Source: Heliocybe sulcata (Eukaryota; Basidiomycota; Agaricomycetes; Gloeophyllales; Gloeophyllaceae). From it: 57,960 bases of DNA. The notes under the pieces are model-generated. The model was not told where the DNA came from. It did no database searches and worked only from the letters and a program-made list of their open reading frames with translations. Numbering within the stretch: position 1 is the stretch's first letter; each line of letters opens with the position of its first letter. Shown piece after piece: positions 1-10,615 of this stretch. The stretch covers positions 1 through 57,960 of the forward strand of contig ML213527.1 in the NCBI GenBank assembly GCA_004369045.1, in the 5' to 3' direction. The position numbers were made by a program, and so were the translations under genes.

Positions 1-189
1 ACGATTGAGTAACACTGTGAGGGCATAAGTTGGATGGGTCTCTTATTTACAATATCTGTTAGCTTGTGATTAGGTCTAATTAGGTCCGTTACTCCAGTTA
101 CTTGACCATTAGCCCTAATTAGCTGAAATCCTGGTGGGAGGTTTTTCCTGATGCAGCTGGATACGACTTCGTGGCCCTTCACCGGCATC
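1..189 (-). CDS. Partial ORF at window edge, unknown
   Basis: Reading the minus strand from an ATG at 189 gives an open frame that reaches the window edge, beginning MPVKGHEVVSSCIRKNLPPG. A GTAAAT...CAG pair near 10-45 could be a small intron, because the frame also stays open after splicing it. No family was recognised. Residue use looks protein-like, with no low-complexity stretch, so this may be the first exon of a gene continuing to the left. It is short and cannot be verified without the neighbouring sequence. Confidence 0.3.
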
Positions 190-576
190 TTCTTCTAGTT
201 CTTTTCAACGTGTTCGCTATCGCCAGCTTCTGATCGTTGTTGCTCGCTTTTTGTGTCCGGACTCCGGAGTTGGCGATTCCTCTGACTCCTCGAGTATGCT
301 GAGTTGTATACGGCTTAGACGTGAAGGAGCTCCTTTCGTAGTCGCCTTAGAGTGAAGAACAGTAGAACCGGGTTATACGCGATGGTATCAGCAAGTTCAA
401 TCTAAGGAACATTAGATACCACAAGCCGGGTGACTAGTGGCTAGGACTGGCGATGCATAATAGCTGTCGACGTGCTCTGAGAGTGGGCTGTGTCTTCTCG
501 TCTGTGCATGACATGAGATTCGAACGACGAGAACACAGTACATTAAATATATATTTTAAACAGGCTCGACTCTCGG
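190..576. other. Intergenic, no gene seen
   Basis: Between the edge ORF and the stop codon of the PDH kinase I see no open frame, RNA gene or repeat that I can support. It should hold the 3' UTR of the kinase gene and the promoter of the leftward ORF. Confidence 0.5.
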
Positions 577-2733
577 TTAGGGCAGTGGCTCTCGACTGCT
601 CGATAGCCTATTGAGATGGATATACACATCCGTCCCGAAGCCGTCCATCGAGATGAGCCGTAGATCACCACCAAAGTATCGTGCATACTAAGCACATTAT
701 CAGCGACCTGCGGAGAACCAAGGGCAGGAACGCTCACCAATCTCGACAGCGGTAGTCCGTACCCGAATCCAGCCATTGGTGCATTGAAATCACTGGCCTG
801 GAAATCGGGATCCAGTTGCCCCTCCATGGTCGTGTACATGTACGTCCAGATGAGCGGGATAGCGCTCCTGGGAATCCCGCCGCCCTCGTCGCTTATCTTG
901 ATCGTGATGTCTTCCTTGCCCTCTACGACAATCACCTTGATGGGCGGGAAGCGGTCCTCACCCTCGACCCCGAAGCGCTCGACGACGGCGCGGAGGGAGT
1001 TCTTCAGGAGCTCGAAGACGATGTGGGAGAGGTGACCGGGGACGTAGGCGAAGTGGAGGTCGTGCGGGCAGATGAGCTCGACGGGTGGGCCCTTGAACAG
1101 ACCGTAGTGCTCCTCGCAGACGAAGCGCGCATTTTCGATGGCTTCCCGGACAATATCATGTACGTTCTTGGGATCACGACTCGTGTCAGCGCCGGATAAC
1201 AACCTTTGAGAACTAAAGAAGCGGCTTACCGACTGCGTGCAGATGATCCCGACATAGTCAGGATGCGGCTGATGTGTATTCAGCGCAATATCTGCGATAG
1301 CAATACCATTTCAGTATCATCACCGATAACACGCACAGAACATACGTTGCCCGATCAAGAACCGAATGCCGATTCGACTGAGATAGAACCGATCCAACCA
1401 TGCCTGGATATCATAGCCAATGTTCGTGGCATTCTGGCTTCGCTTCCACTCAAGCACGCCCTGCGCTACGGTCGTGACAGTTGGATCGTGCCGGCGTTTG
1501 ATAGCTTCGAGCGTCTTCGTGAAACGGTAGTTGAAGTCGCGCACTTCCGGAGGCCACTCGGTTCGCAATGTCCGCGCGTAATATCTTGTGACAATCGATC
1601 GGGCATAAGTTGAGAGAAAGACAAAAACGAAAAGATGCGGACGCACCTCCTCGCCATCGGTACTCTCAACTTCAGCTTATTCGACACGCCACCGGGCTCG
1701 CCTAAGCTCCCATTCCCATTCCCGTTTCCATTCCCATGGTAGTGCGCGCCCCCATACGACGTTGCAGACCCTTCGTACAAGTCATCGCCGAGAAAGGATA
1801 GCGACGGATTCGGCACAGGTTCCGGGAGGTGCTTATCATCCGGTCTCTGGTGCAGCGCGTTCCGGACGTCGGCAGGGAGTTTGACATGGGGGAAGTTGAT
1901 GAGTTCCTGCGGCACACCGTCAGCACGGGCACAAAGAAAACGAGAATGAGGTCATCGGGCGTACTTCAAAGGACTGGCCGTACCAGTTCTTGACTTTATT
2001 GATGGACGACATGGAGGACAGGTTGTGCGGGAGGGCATCAAGCTCGGCGATGCGATGCGCGAGCCTCACAGGGAGTTCCTCTGGGCGTATAAGGCACTTC
2101 CGTCAGTGCGAAATTCGAAAGGAGCAGAACGCCGAAGAAAGCCGGACAAAGAAGGAAGTCACCGAGACGTGGATTCGAGTGCCCTGCTCATATGAAGCCA
2201 TCTAGTCACCAGCACCGGTAACAGGTGCGAGCACTCGATGGACGCACTCATCCTCGAGTGCTGCGGCTCCTAGTTTCCAGAACTCAGGAAGCGCCTTCCT
2301 CCACTGTCCCCGACTTCTTGAAATGGCAGGAGCAATACAGCGTCCTGACCGCTGAGTGACGCTCATCGGTGTTCCAGAAGGTAACGCGAAGGCTCCCTTC
2401 TTTATACACCTCACCATGAAATGCGCCAGACGCCGCTTTCCTTTCCGTGTACCCGCTTCACTCCCACTTCTTCGCCAACACAGTCCTCCAGCACAGGAGT
2501 GAGCAAAAGAGGCCAAGGTGCTTACCTGCCAGGAATTGGCTCGCCCGAAGCAAGGTACCTTGATTCGGATTCGACCCGAAGAGCACCATCTGCTGCAGGG
2601 AGACTGGGTACTCATCATTTAGCAACGAATCACCTGAGCGCTATTCTCTGGATGTACCTCCAGTCTGGGGAAACGACGCGAAGTGGTGGATTCTATCCCA
2701 CAGAGCGGGCGTTATGCGGAAAGTGGCCGACAT
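577..2733 (-). CDS. Mitochondrial pyruvate dehydrogenase (or branched-chain 2-oxoacid dehydrogenase) kinase
   Basis: Family role: GHKL-fold protein kinase of the mitochondrial matrix that phosphorylates and inactivates the E1-alpha subunit of the pyruvate dehydrogenase (or branched-chain) complex. Eight exons fit: 2658-2733, 2526-2603, 1965-2080, 1647-1906, 1346-1584, 1230-1291, 738-1166 and 577-687, giving 456 residues. The N-terminal helical regulatory domain starts with [15 protein letters not shown] and [15 protein letters not shown]. The ATP-binding domain shows the N-box [10 protein letters not shown], the G1 motif DEGGGIP and the ATP lid [12 protein letters not shown]. The protein ends [14 protein letters not shown] plus a short tail. 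The start was chosen because the ATG opens the conserved N-terminus. Odd points: the second intron is about 445 nt while the others are 50-60 nt, and exon 4 has an Asn-Gly repeat insertion. Its promoter abuts the transposon block at 3036. PDK versus BCKDK is not settled from sequence alone. Confidence 0.93.
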
Positions 2734-3035
2734 GGCTGGAGGGTGGCAAGAGACAGTCGTTCAGCGCAGACAAGATTTGCGGGGTAAACAGGAGAAATGC
2801 GGGGCAACGAGAGTCATGTAAGGGGTTGATTTCGGATGGGCGAGTGCGAGACAAGACAGTAGCCGGACACCATTCTCTTGCCCCGCACTCGCGCCTAGAA
2901 GCAATCACGTGGGTCGTGCCACGGGACCTTCGAGACTGGCGGGACCAGCGGGACCTCCTCCCAAGCCGCCGCGGACTATCCATATGCCACACTCGGCGCA
3001 CTCGAGCTGGCATCCCAATTCAAGGCCGAGTATCT

Positions 3036-3100
3036 CACGGCGGGCAAATCGCTGTCTTTTTACTCCAGCGCTCGAGTAAAAAGACAGCAGGGTTTTTACC
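3036..3100 (+). repeat. Left TIR, first part
   Basis: Outer 65 bp of the left TIR, matching the right end at 5116-5180 with about two differences. It includes the 15-bp hairpin arms and ends with the octamer duplicated by the hAT-like insertion. The TIR resumes at 4050-4132. Confidence 0.85.
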
Positions 3101-4041
3101 AGGACCCCCGATAATAGGTATCGATGCCTGATCCCGGATTTCCCAAATTTTGGAATTTTGTCCGGATAAATTTTCCAAAAATCGGCTGTTTTTGTCCGGA
3201 TTAGATCAGGGGTCCGAGATTTCGAGGCCATTTGTCCGGACTTCGGGCTTAGGCCTCAGCCCAGTTTTCCGTCCGGATTCCCGGATCAGGTGTTTCGAGA
3301 GCTATAAATCGTCTATAGAAGTGATTTCTAGCATTCTCGGAGTGATGCAACGCGTTTATATGCCCATAATCAAACATACACTTGTTAGGTAACCATACTA
3401 CTTGGGCCCACCATCCCCATCCTTGTTCCCTGCCCGTCAATAGCGGGCACGTAACTTCTCCAATTTTTTTTCCTGGGCCAAGGCTAAAAATGTGCTATAC
3501 ATATGCCTTCAGGAGCCCTCAAACACTCTAGGTGCCGGGAGCAGACCTGAAGGGTATCCAGTAAACTTCTCCAATTCCACTAGTGACGGCTGGCAGGACT
3601 TGTGAACTACACGTTCGGATGTCGCTACGCAGCGCTATTGCTAGCTTGTTTTCATATTGTATACGACTACTTTGATGTCAATAGTATATTATTATTAATC
3701 AAGCATACTATAAGCTGACTCCTAGGACTCAGGAATGGAATAGAAAAGAAATCTGAATGGGACACCAACATAGAAAAGGAAATGCACTCCGGAGGATTCA
3801 AACCTATCGTCACCCAGTCAGATCACGATAACAACAGTACGCTTGCCAACTGCGCCAACAATCCTTTGTCCGGACTTTGCATCAGGCCCACAGATCATGG
3901 CCACGATTTGTCCGGACAATCAAACAGGCATTCAAGCAGCTTTCGGCCGTTTTGTCCGGATAAAATCAGGCATTTGCATCTGGGCGACCGATTTTTTGTC
4001 CGGACCGCGATCAGGCATTGATACCTATTATCGGGGGTCCT
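3101..4041. mobile_element. hAT-like MITE (941 bp) inserted into the left TIR of the larger element
   Basis: The ends form a 33-bp terminal inverted repeat with one mismatch, starting AGGACCCCCGATAATAGG. Immediately outside both ends lies the identical octamer TTTTTACC (3093-3100 and 4042-4049), an 8-bp target site duplication typical of the hAT superfamily. Removing the element and one octamer restores the left TIR of the host element, which proves an insertion rather than chance symmetry. The interior holds several copies of a TTTGTCCGGA subterminal motif near both ends, in inverted sense. There is no coding frame of significance, so mobility would depend on a transposase elsewhere. Confidence 0.88.
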
Positions 4042-4586
4042 TTTTTACCCTGGCTTTAGCTTGTCTTTTTACTGACTCGCGTGGCGATCAAGGCCGCGCC
4101 TCATGATGGCGTCATCCCGACCATGCCGCGGCGATTCTGCCCGGGGCTGTGACATGTAACATTTTAAATGTCATACAATGCATAATGCAGCATCTGGCAA
4201 AAAAAGGGTGTTGCACTGCGGTCGCCGCTAGCAGGGCCGTCGGGCCACACGGCCACAGACTACTGCGTTTCTTGGACACCGATTCGTCTGAGCGGAGACC
4301 CTGACGCAATGAAATGAGCACTTAGTACTTAGGTAGGGTAATAGCCACAGATCTAAGCAACCAATTTCCATCTGTCATTTAATGAGTGCTGCATTTTGCA
4401 CCCCTCCGAGGGTACGAATTTGGCAACCTACGCGGCTGTCTCCTGCTATATATGTCTCCTCCGGGCCTGGGTCAGCAATCACAGCAGGCCGGAGTACCGG
4501 ATGGGGTGCCGTCGCTAACATCTTGTTCGAGAATCTGTTGCACCAGAACGAGAATTTCCAGCAGCAGTTGGTGCAGCGTGAACTTA

Positions 4587-4988
4587 GCAGGACCTGGGTG
4601 ACTACTATGTATGTCTGTCACGAATATTGCCCCAAATCAGCCTCAAAAATGCGGCCAAACCAGCCTCAAAAATGCACTTTCCGACAGACATTTTACATTT
4701 CCACGCCTTATCGGGCACTGCGGCAAGTCGCAGAAAGCCATTTCAAGCGATTTTTCAGTGTCTTAGGTCAGATTTCAATCTAAATCAGAGCGCTTACCGC
4801 CCTCCGGTATGAAGGCGGACATAGACGACTGCCCAATCGGTAATATTCTGCTCGCTAGGCTCGGTTGGCCTGGTCTAGCGTCTAGCGGCCCTCAAAAATG
4901 CTATATCCGACAGACATTCAGCCATTTTTCTGTCCTCAAAAAACGCAAAAAGACCGACAGACACATATAGTAGTCACCCGGGTCCTCT
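4587..4988. mobile_element. Small inverted-repeat element flanked by TA (Tc1/mariner-like MITE)
   Basis: Two arms of about 33 bp near 4587-4619 and 4956-4988 are inverted copies sharing GGGTGACTACTAT and GTCTGTC, with roughly five mismatches. Both ends are bordered by TA (4585-4586 and 4989-4990), which would fit Tc1/mariner-type insertion. The 402-bp interior has repeated CCTCAAAAATGC and CCGACAGACATT motifs and no coding frame. It sits inside the larger TIR element, so it either inserted there or is part of its body. Superfamily assignment is inference. Confidence 0.55.
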
Positions 4989-5032
4989 TAACGCCCACCA
5001 TTACCATTTAGTGTCACATAAATGGGGGAGAT

Positions 5033-5180
5033 GCCGCGGCATGGTCGGGATGACGCCATCATGAGGCGCGGCCTTGATCGCCACGCGAGTCAGTAAAAAG
5101 ACAAGCTAAAGCCAGGGTGAAAACCCTGCTGTCTTTTTACTCGAGCGCTGGAGTAAAAAGACAGCGGTTTGCCCGCCGTG
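5033..5180 (-). repeat. Right TIR, intact 148 bp
   Basis: Uninterrupted right terminal repeat of the outer element. It serves as the template that shows the left repeat was split at 3100/4042. A GTAAAAAGAC motif recurs within it. Confidence 0.85.
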
Positions 5181-5183
5181 TCT

Positions 5184-5503
5184 GCGATCAGGCAAAGGTT
5201 GCAGGTCACTCTCTGCTAAGAGGAAGACATCATATTGTCAGCCGGATTTAACCTTCCTAACCATCGAACATTTGTGACCAAGACACACCATGCCACACCT
5301 TCCCCACGATCGCGTCTGCAGGAATGTAGTGTGGATAATATACATTGATGATCTAGCGCTACCAAGAAGACAAAACAACCGACTATGCTACAGTGTACCG
5401 ATCATGCTATAGCGTACGTGAATTTGCTTTACAAACCGTCCATGCAGTATTAGTCGATATAGTACTATAGCGTTAGCATCGAAAGCACTCTCGCATCACA
5501 AAC
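5184..5503. other. Intergenic, 3' flank of the photoreceptor gene
   Basis: No open frame or repeat recognised. It lies between the transposon block and the stop codon of the LOV/PAS gene and should contain that gene's 3' UTR. Confidence 0.5.
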
Positions 5504-8216
5504 TTACAACACATGCCCATGCCCGCCCTCCGCCCGAACATTCGACGTATACTGCGCTCGACCAGAGGGGACGTACAACTGCTGCTGCTGCGTGTACTGC
5601 ATTTGCGAGTTCCACGAGTAGTCCCGATCGCCGCGGTGGTCGTCGAGCACGTCGTGAGACCGCTTCAATGACGGCGCACGGACAGAGTCGTACCCACCGG
5701 GCACCCCACTTGACGGCTTTGCAGACTGCAATCGGGTATCAGCTTCGACCGACGGCGCCTCCTCCTCCTCCCTCCCCAATTCAGCCTCCAGTCCCTCGAC
5801 ATCCTCCAATATCCGCTGGTTCGCAAACTTCAGCTGCTGCAGCTCGTACTGCCAACTCGTCGCCGTCGTCAGCTCCGCAAACACGTTCTCGTTAGCCGCA
5901 TGAGTCATCGATCGCCGCGTCGCCGTCTGGCCATCGTCGATCCGCACCTGACAGACAACCGGACACGATGCCGATCCAGAGGGAGACGCCCACGCATCGA
6001 GAGCGCCAGAACTTGGACTTCTTGATCCCTGCGAAGGATATAAGACGACCGCCACCCGCACAGGTACCCCTTCCTTCCTGCTCATCCAGCATGCGACAGT
6101 CGTGGGCTCGCTCCTTCCGCCGTGTGCAATCCGCCCGACACTGCCTTCCAGGACCCTCACCATCTCCTCGTCTCTGGCACCATCCACGCTCACGAGCAGA
6201 TCCCCAATCGTCCGCCCGATCAGCTCGCCGACACTCCACCCCAGAATCTCCTTCACTGCAGCACCGGCGACAAGGAGCGTGCTCCCACTGCTCAACATGC
6301 CCCAGAACTCCTTGTCGGGCACCGCGCTCGCAGCACCCTCTTCGCTCGATGTAGCAGCACACCCTTCCGGAAGGGGCATCAGCCCTCCCGCCCGGCCAAC
6401 CATCCCCCAACTAATCGTCGGCAACTCTCTTGCCCTTCCACTCAGCACGATCGCTTTCCTTCCCTTCCCTGGCTCGACATGCAACCTGCCCCTACACTCC
6501 ACCCAAACCCAACCTCCCCACTTTGCCTGCGCCCTAAACAGCAGATCCACCGTCTTAGGCGCGCCCAACGCCACTCCCATTGCGCCGCCCTCCACAGACG
6601 TCTGGCCAGTCGACGACTCCTTCAACTCGCGCATGAGGGGGACAACGTCCGCAGGGTGACAATAGTCCGACACGAACTTGCCCACCAGCTCATCCGGCTC
6701 GTAGCCCAGCACCTTGCGCACGGCCGGTGCCACGTACAAGAACGAGCCCTTTAGGGAGAGGACGTGTATAAAGTCGGGCGTGCTCTCTAGCAGGACGAGG
6801 TTGAGCGGGTGCGCAGTCTCTCCTTCCTGGGTATCCATCGGCCCGCCGGCAGCTGGCGGCGCAGTCGTGCTGGAGGTGAGTGGCAACGAGTTCGTGAATG
6901 CCTGCGATGCGAGCAGCGTCCGCAAGTCTTTAGACATCGCGTGTGTCGCGATACCGCTCACCCTCCTCGCAGACGCACCCGCCGGCGGAGGGATGATCGC
7001 GTTCGAGCTGTAATTGACGACGTACGATCCGTCCCTGACCTTTTGCAGGATCGCATTGGGCTGCTCGGTAAGGTCAACCTGGAAACCGACGTGGTACACC
7101 ACATCGTCGCGCTCGTCGAGGCTGTTGTTCACGCCACCGTAGAGCGGGATGGCGGTCACAAGGTTGATAAACGCGCTGCCGTCCTTGCGGTAATTGACGA
7201 TGCTCGTCTGGCACTCCTTGTTCGCGACGAGATTTTTTCTGAGATGAGCGACACTCTCCGGAGAAGTGAATTTCCTCTCGTCCCCTTTTTCGACGCGGCC
7301 ACTCGGCGCCTGCAAGAAGCGGCAGTTGCGTCCGATGACTTCATGTTCCTGGTATCCGGTAAGGGAGCAAAAGGACGGGGAAGCGTAGACAATGGGCGAG
7401 TCGTAGCGCCGGACGTCAACGATTGTGAAGGCACAGGTCATATCAACCGGACCAAGGGTTATCGTTGGATTCGGGCGTTGGGCGATACGAGAGAGTAGAG
7501 AGAGCAGATCAAAGCCCGTCGCAGAGTAGAGAGGGAGACCTATGCCGGCGTTGGAGGGGATAGGCATGGTGGGGAATATGCCGCTCCCGACAGCAGACGC
7601 TAAGGGTGCCCCCATGTCATACGGGATAGACTCGACAGGGCTGGTACCGGGTGGATAGGTACTGCTACGATGGCGGGTAGGATCATAGGTGGGTCGAAGG
7701 ACGGGACTAAGAGGGCCTGAATTGGGCTGGACACGGTCTTGGACGACGATGTTCGAGTGGGGGTACACCGATACCGAGTGTCTCTGTTGACGACGAATCT
7801 GTTGTGCGCCACGAGCCTGTGCGTGCTGATACGACTGCGAGTGCGGCTGTTGCTCGTAGTACTTTGACAGCGATGGCTGAGACTGCGAGCCCGACGCGCT
7901 CGAGCTAACGCAGCGCTAAGACGAGTAGGAATAAAAAAAATGCGGGACTGGCTCACGAGGCTTGGTCGACATAAAACCCATTATTGCTGAACCACGACGA
8001 GGCAATCGAGCCTGGCGCATTTACCATGCCCGCGGGCAACACCTCCGCTCCTCCTCCATAGGCAAGCGTCGGCGGCCCGCCCAGCATGAACTGCGGCATC
8101 TGGAACTGGACGGGACCCGCGAAGGCGGCGGGGTCGACTCCGAGGGCATCGTTGGTGTAGTCCTGACGGTCGGCGGCGTCGGCGAAATACTTGGAGAAAG
8201 GCATCGAGCTGGCCAT
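5504..8216 (-). CDS. White-collar-1 type blue-light receptor (LOV-PAS-PAS, no zinc finger)
   Basis: Blue-light photoreceptor and transcription co-regulator, acting with a WC-2-type GATA partner in the nucleus. Two exons, 7957-8216 and 5504-7904, encode 886 residues. The LOV domain lies at about residues 230-365 with GRNCRFLQ; the Cys near residue 281 forms the flavin adduct. A second PAS domain is at about 455-570 (STPDFIHVLSLKGSFLYV) and a weaker third one at about 620-740 (VKEILGWSVGELIGRT). A short coiled coil (YELQQLKFANQRILEDVEGL) follows, with a Gln-rich tail. The N-terminus is Gln/His/Ser-rich. There is no C-terminal GATA zinc finger, as is usual for basidiomycete WC-1 proteins and unlike Neurospora WC-1. 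The ATG at 8216 opens a clean first exon with a GT-AG intron. Confidence 0.92.
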
Positions 8217-8647
8217 GCAAGGGAGCGGGGTGGTGGAGGGGACTGGAGCATGGGCAGAGTTTATATTACGGATAGTTGTGCTTCTGTGACATTAGGCCGT
8301 CCGTTCCTTTCGCGCTTGGCCCCTCAAAGGGCCGCCCTTCCTTGATTGGCTATTAATACCCGGACAGGAATGGATACACTCTCAACAATCTCGCATTGCA
8401 ACCGTACTAAGTGTCTTCACTACCAACATGGGCCATATCAGCACCGAGAATGCCGACACGTACATAATCTGTCCAGTGAATATCGCTCTATGCCCCGTTT
8501 CCCCTAGCCATCGCCCATTGCATAAAGGCGAAGTAGTGAATATGAGGCAAAAAGTCCACCATTTACTCAGTCTAGAACAGCGTCATGCATTCCCGCGAGT
8601 CATAGCACATACACGCGCTGAAATAATACAGGTACCTAAACAAAGAC
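8217..8647. promoter_or_regulatory. Upstream region of the photoreceptor gene and 3' flank of RPL10
   Basis: 431 bp without a supportable frame. It must contain the leftward promoter of the LOV/PAS gene and the terminator of the co-oriented ribosomal protein gene. No specific element was identified. Confidence 0.4.
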
Positions 8648-9462
8648 TTATGCCGCCGCCTGGAAGCGGAGGTTCTGCTCGAGCGGGCCCTTGGGGCGAA
8701 TAAACTTGACATAAGCACCGTCCCTGTAATACCCGTCAGACGACAACAGCACACCATAGATTCACTAGATACGCACTGGAGCACCCGGTTGTCATCCTTC
8801 AGCTTCTGATAGTCCTCACGGTTGACGTTCGTGAATCCCCACTTCTTCGAGACGATGATCTTCTGGCGACCAGGGAACTTGTACCGTGCGCGGCGAAGGG
8901 CCTCCATCACGACGGGGGCGTTCGCGTCCTTGCACCGGATGGAGAGGATGATCTGGCCAATGTTGACACGGGCAACAGTCCCGTACGGCTTGCCCCACGC
9001 GCCACGCATACCGGTCTGAAGCCTGATTGCCCATCCAGTCAGCACCTCTGCCTGCTATACTACCTGCAGGTAACGCACCTATCAGCACCGGCGCAGGACA
9101 ACATCTTGTTTATCCGGATGACGTGGAAGGGGTGGACGCGGACGCGCAAGTGGAACGAGTCCTTGCCGGCCGTCTTGGTGACATACTTGTTCGCGCAAAT
9201 ACGCGCAGCTTCCAGAGCCTCGCTCGACAGCTGCTCGTACTCGTCCGAAACCAAGTGGCAGCAGAAGGGGAAGTCGTCGACGGAGGCGCGCTTGCGGCCA
9301 AGGTCGAAGATACGGATCTACGTCATCGCTTAGTTGCAGTTCCACTGGAAGATATCCGGACTCTGCGCTTACCTTGGGGTCGGGGACACCACGGTTGTAC
9401 CTACTCTTAGGGTAGGGCTTGTTCTTGCAGTAACGGTAGCAGCGAGCAGGGCGGCGTCCCAT
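8648..9462 (-). CDS. RPL10: 60S ribosomal protein uL16 (L10)
   Basis: Essential large-subunit protein loaded late in cytoplasmic 60S maturation. It lies near the peptidyl-transferase centre and the subunit joining face. Four exons fit: 9373-9462, 9079-9317, 8777-9022 and 8648-8723, giving 216 residues, the usual size. Family sequences seen include [53 protein letters not shown] and [13 protein letters not shown], ending [16 protein letters not shown]. The start is fixed by the invariant [12 protein letters not shown] probable 5' UTR intron at 9474-9604 ends just before the start codon, common in fungal ribosomal protein genes. Confidence 0.96.
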
Positions 9463-9473
9463 GGTGTCTGATC

Positions 9474-9604
9474 CTAGCAACGCAACCAAATCGTCAGCTC
9501 ATCCGACCTCATCTAAGCGCATCCACCGCCTCCCGCCTCCAGTTTTCCCTCCGACGTCTCTGGTGCGGCAAGGGAGCGTGCAGACAGCATGATGGACGAC
9601 TTAC
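9474..9604 (-). other. Probable 5' UTR intron of RPL10
   Basis: On the minus strand a GTAAGT donor follows a CTCT context at 9604, and a TTGCTAG acceptor lies 11 nt before the start codon. The 131-nt interval is not coding. A leader intron here is inference. Confidence 0.45.
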
Positions 9605-9639
9605 AGAGGGTGTAACTGTTGGTGGAGAGCGGTCAGCGG

Positions 9640-10589
9640 CGACGAAGGCCTTTTGTTGGCGTTCGCGGGACGATTACAAACAAGATGAGTAAGCCGGCGG
9701 CTCCGTTGCTGACTCCGTAGCATAGCCACACCGTGCAGCGTCCTCAGACTTCAAATTCACCTGAACTTTGAACGCATTTGTTATACTGAGCGATACAAAC
9801 TAGAAGTGTACTGCACGGGGCCCTATAATGCACATTTCTCTTGCTGGCCGTCGAAATCCAACATTGCTCGGCTTGTCCGTCTGCGCCACTTTCTGACTGA
9901 GACGTATCGCTCCAATATTGTCGACAATTTTCATCGCTCTGTTCATTTGCACATGCTCTGTCATCCTCAAGGACATATCCTGGATCTCCGGATTCATCAC
10001 TGCCATAGCGCATTCAGCTCTACCGGAGAATACATCCGTGGAAACCCCGGACTCCCAAGCTCGCTACTCGCCCCCGAAGAGGACCTATACTCTTCGGATC
10101 AAGTCAGTTTTGCCCCCAGTGTATCTTTGCTATGTCGAGGTCAGAAGTTTTGCATGTGTCTGCATTCTTGGTCCTCTGTGAAGCTGCACCATTTCAGTTC
10201 TCCTGCGTTCTGTTTACTGCCTTGCGATGGGACCAACACGACAACAACGCTGGAAAGACCAGGATACTGCGCACATTGGCCGCTCGATCGACCTCGCCAC
10301 CTGAACGACGAACTGAATTCGCTAGATCTGACGAGGATATGAAGGTTTCTTCGCCGTACTGAATGCGCCTGGTTCTCGATGTCGAGGAGTCTCCTGATCC
10401 TGCGTCAAGTGATAACAGAGTACCTGATGCCCGCATATGTCTATACGACTTTACTGGACAGGTCTTTTGCCACCTCTCCGGCATGTTATCTCAGCGGCCA
10501 AGGAGCCATGGTATCCTGTCACTGCATGCCGACATTATACCCTTCTCCGAATGACGATGACCGAATCCTACTTCCGTCATCTGGCACTG
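9640..10589. other. Unresolved region, no gene supported
   Basis: Several overlapping open frames of 60-180 codons exist on both strands but none resembles a known domain and none wins on residue composition. One plus-strand frame at 9918-10181 has a hydrophobic start that could be membrane-spanning. I could not chain these into a spliced model. Confidence 0.35.
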
Positions 10590-10615
10590 GTTAGTAGCTC
10601 GCCCTCGTCTTCCTA

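Larger units (their letters stand above)
3036..5180. mobile_element. DNA transposon with 148-bp terminal inverted repeats, non-autonomous, interrupted by a younger insertion
   Basis: The right end (5033-5180) is the reverse complement of the left end (3036-3100 plus 4050-4132). Over 148 bp only about two positions differ. The ends read CACGGCGGGCAAA and are flanked by TCT at 3033-3035 and 5181-5183, a possible 3-bp target duplication. TIRs starting CAC plus a 3-bp duplication would suit a CACTA-like element, but that is inference. Each arm contains a perfect 15-bp hairpin, GCTGTCTTTTTACTC with its complement around an 8-nt loop. No transposase frame is present, so this is a deletion derivative. 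Without the inserted 941-bp element and its duplicated site the element would be about 1.2 kb. Confidence 0.8.

Noticed and set aside
2421-3131. 236-codon plus-strand ORF
   Set aside because: Overlaps the 5' exons of the PDH kinase on the other strand, runs into the transposon TIR and has no recognisable motif.
3160-4020. Repeated TTTGTCCGGA words suggesting a CRISPR-like array
   Set aside because: Spacing is irregular, copies are inverted between ends, and they sit as subterminal repeats of a MITE in a eukaryotic genome.
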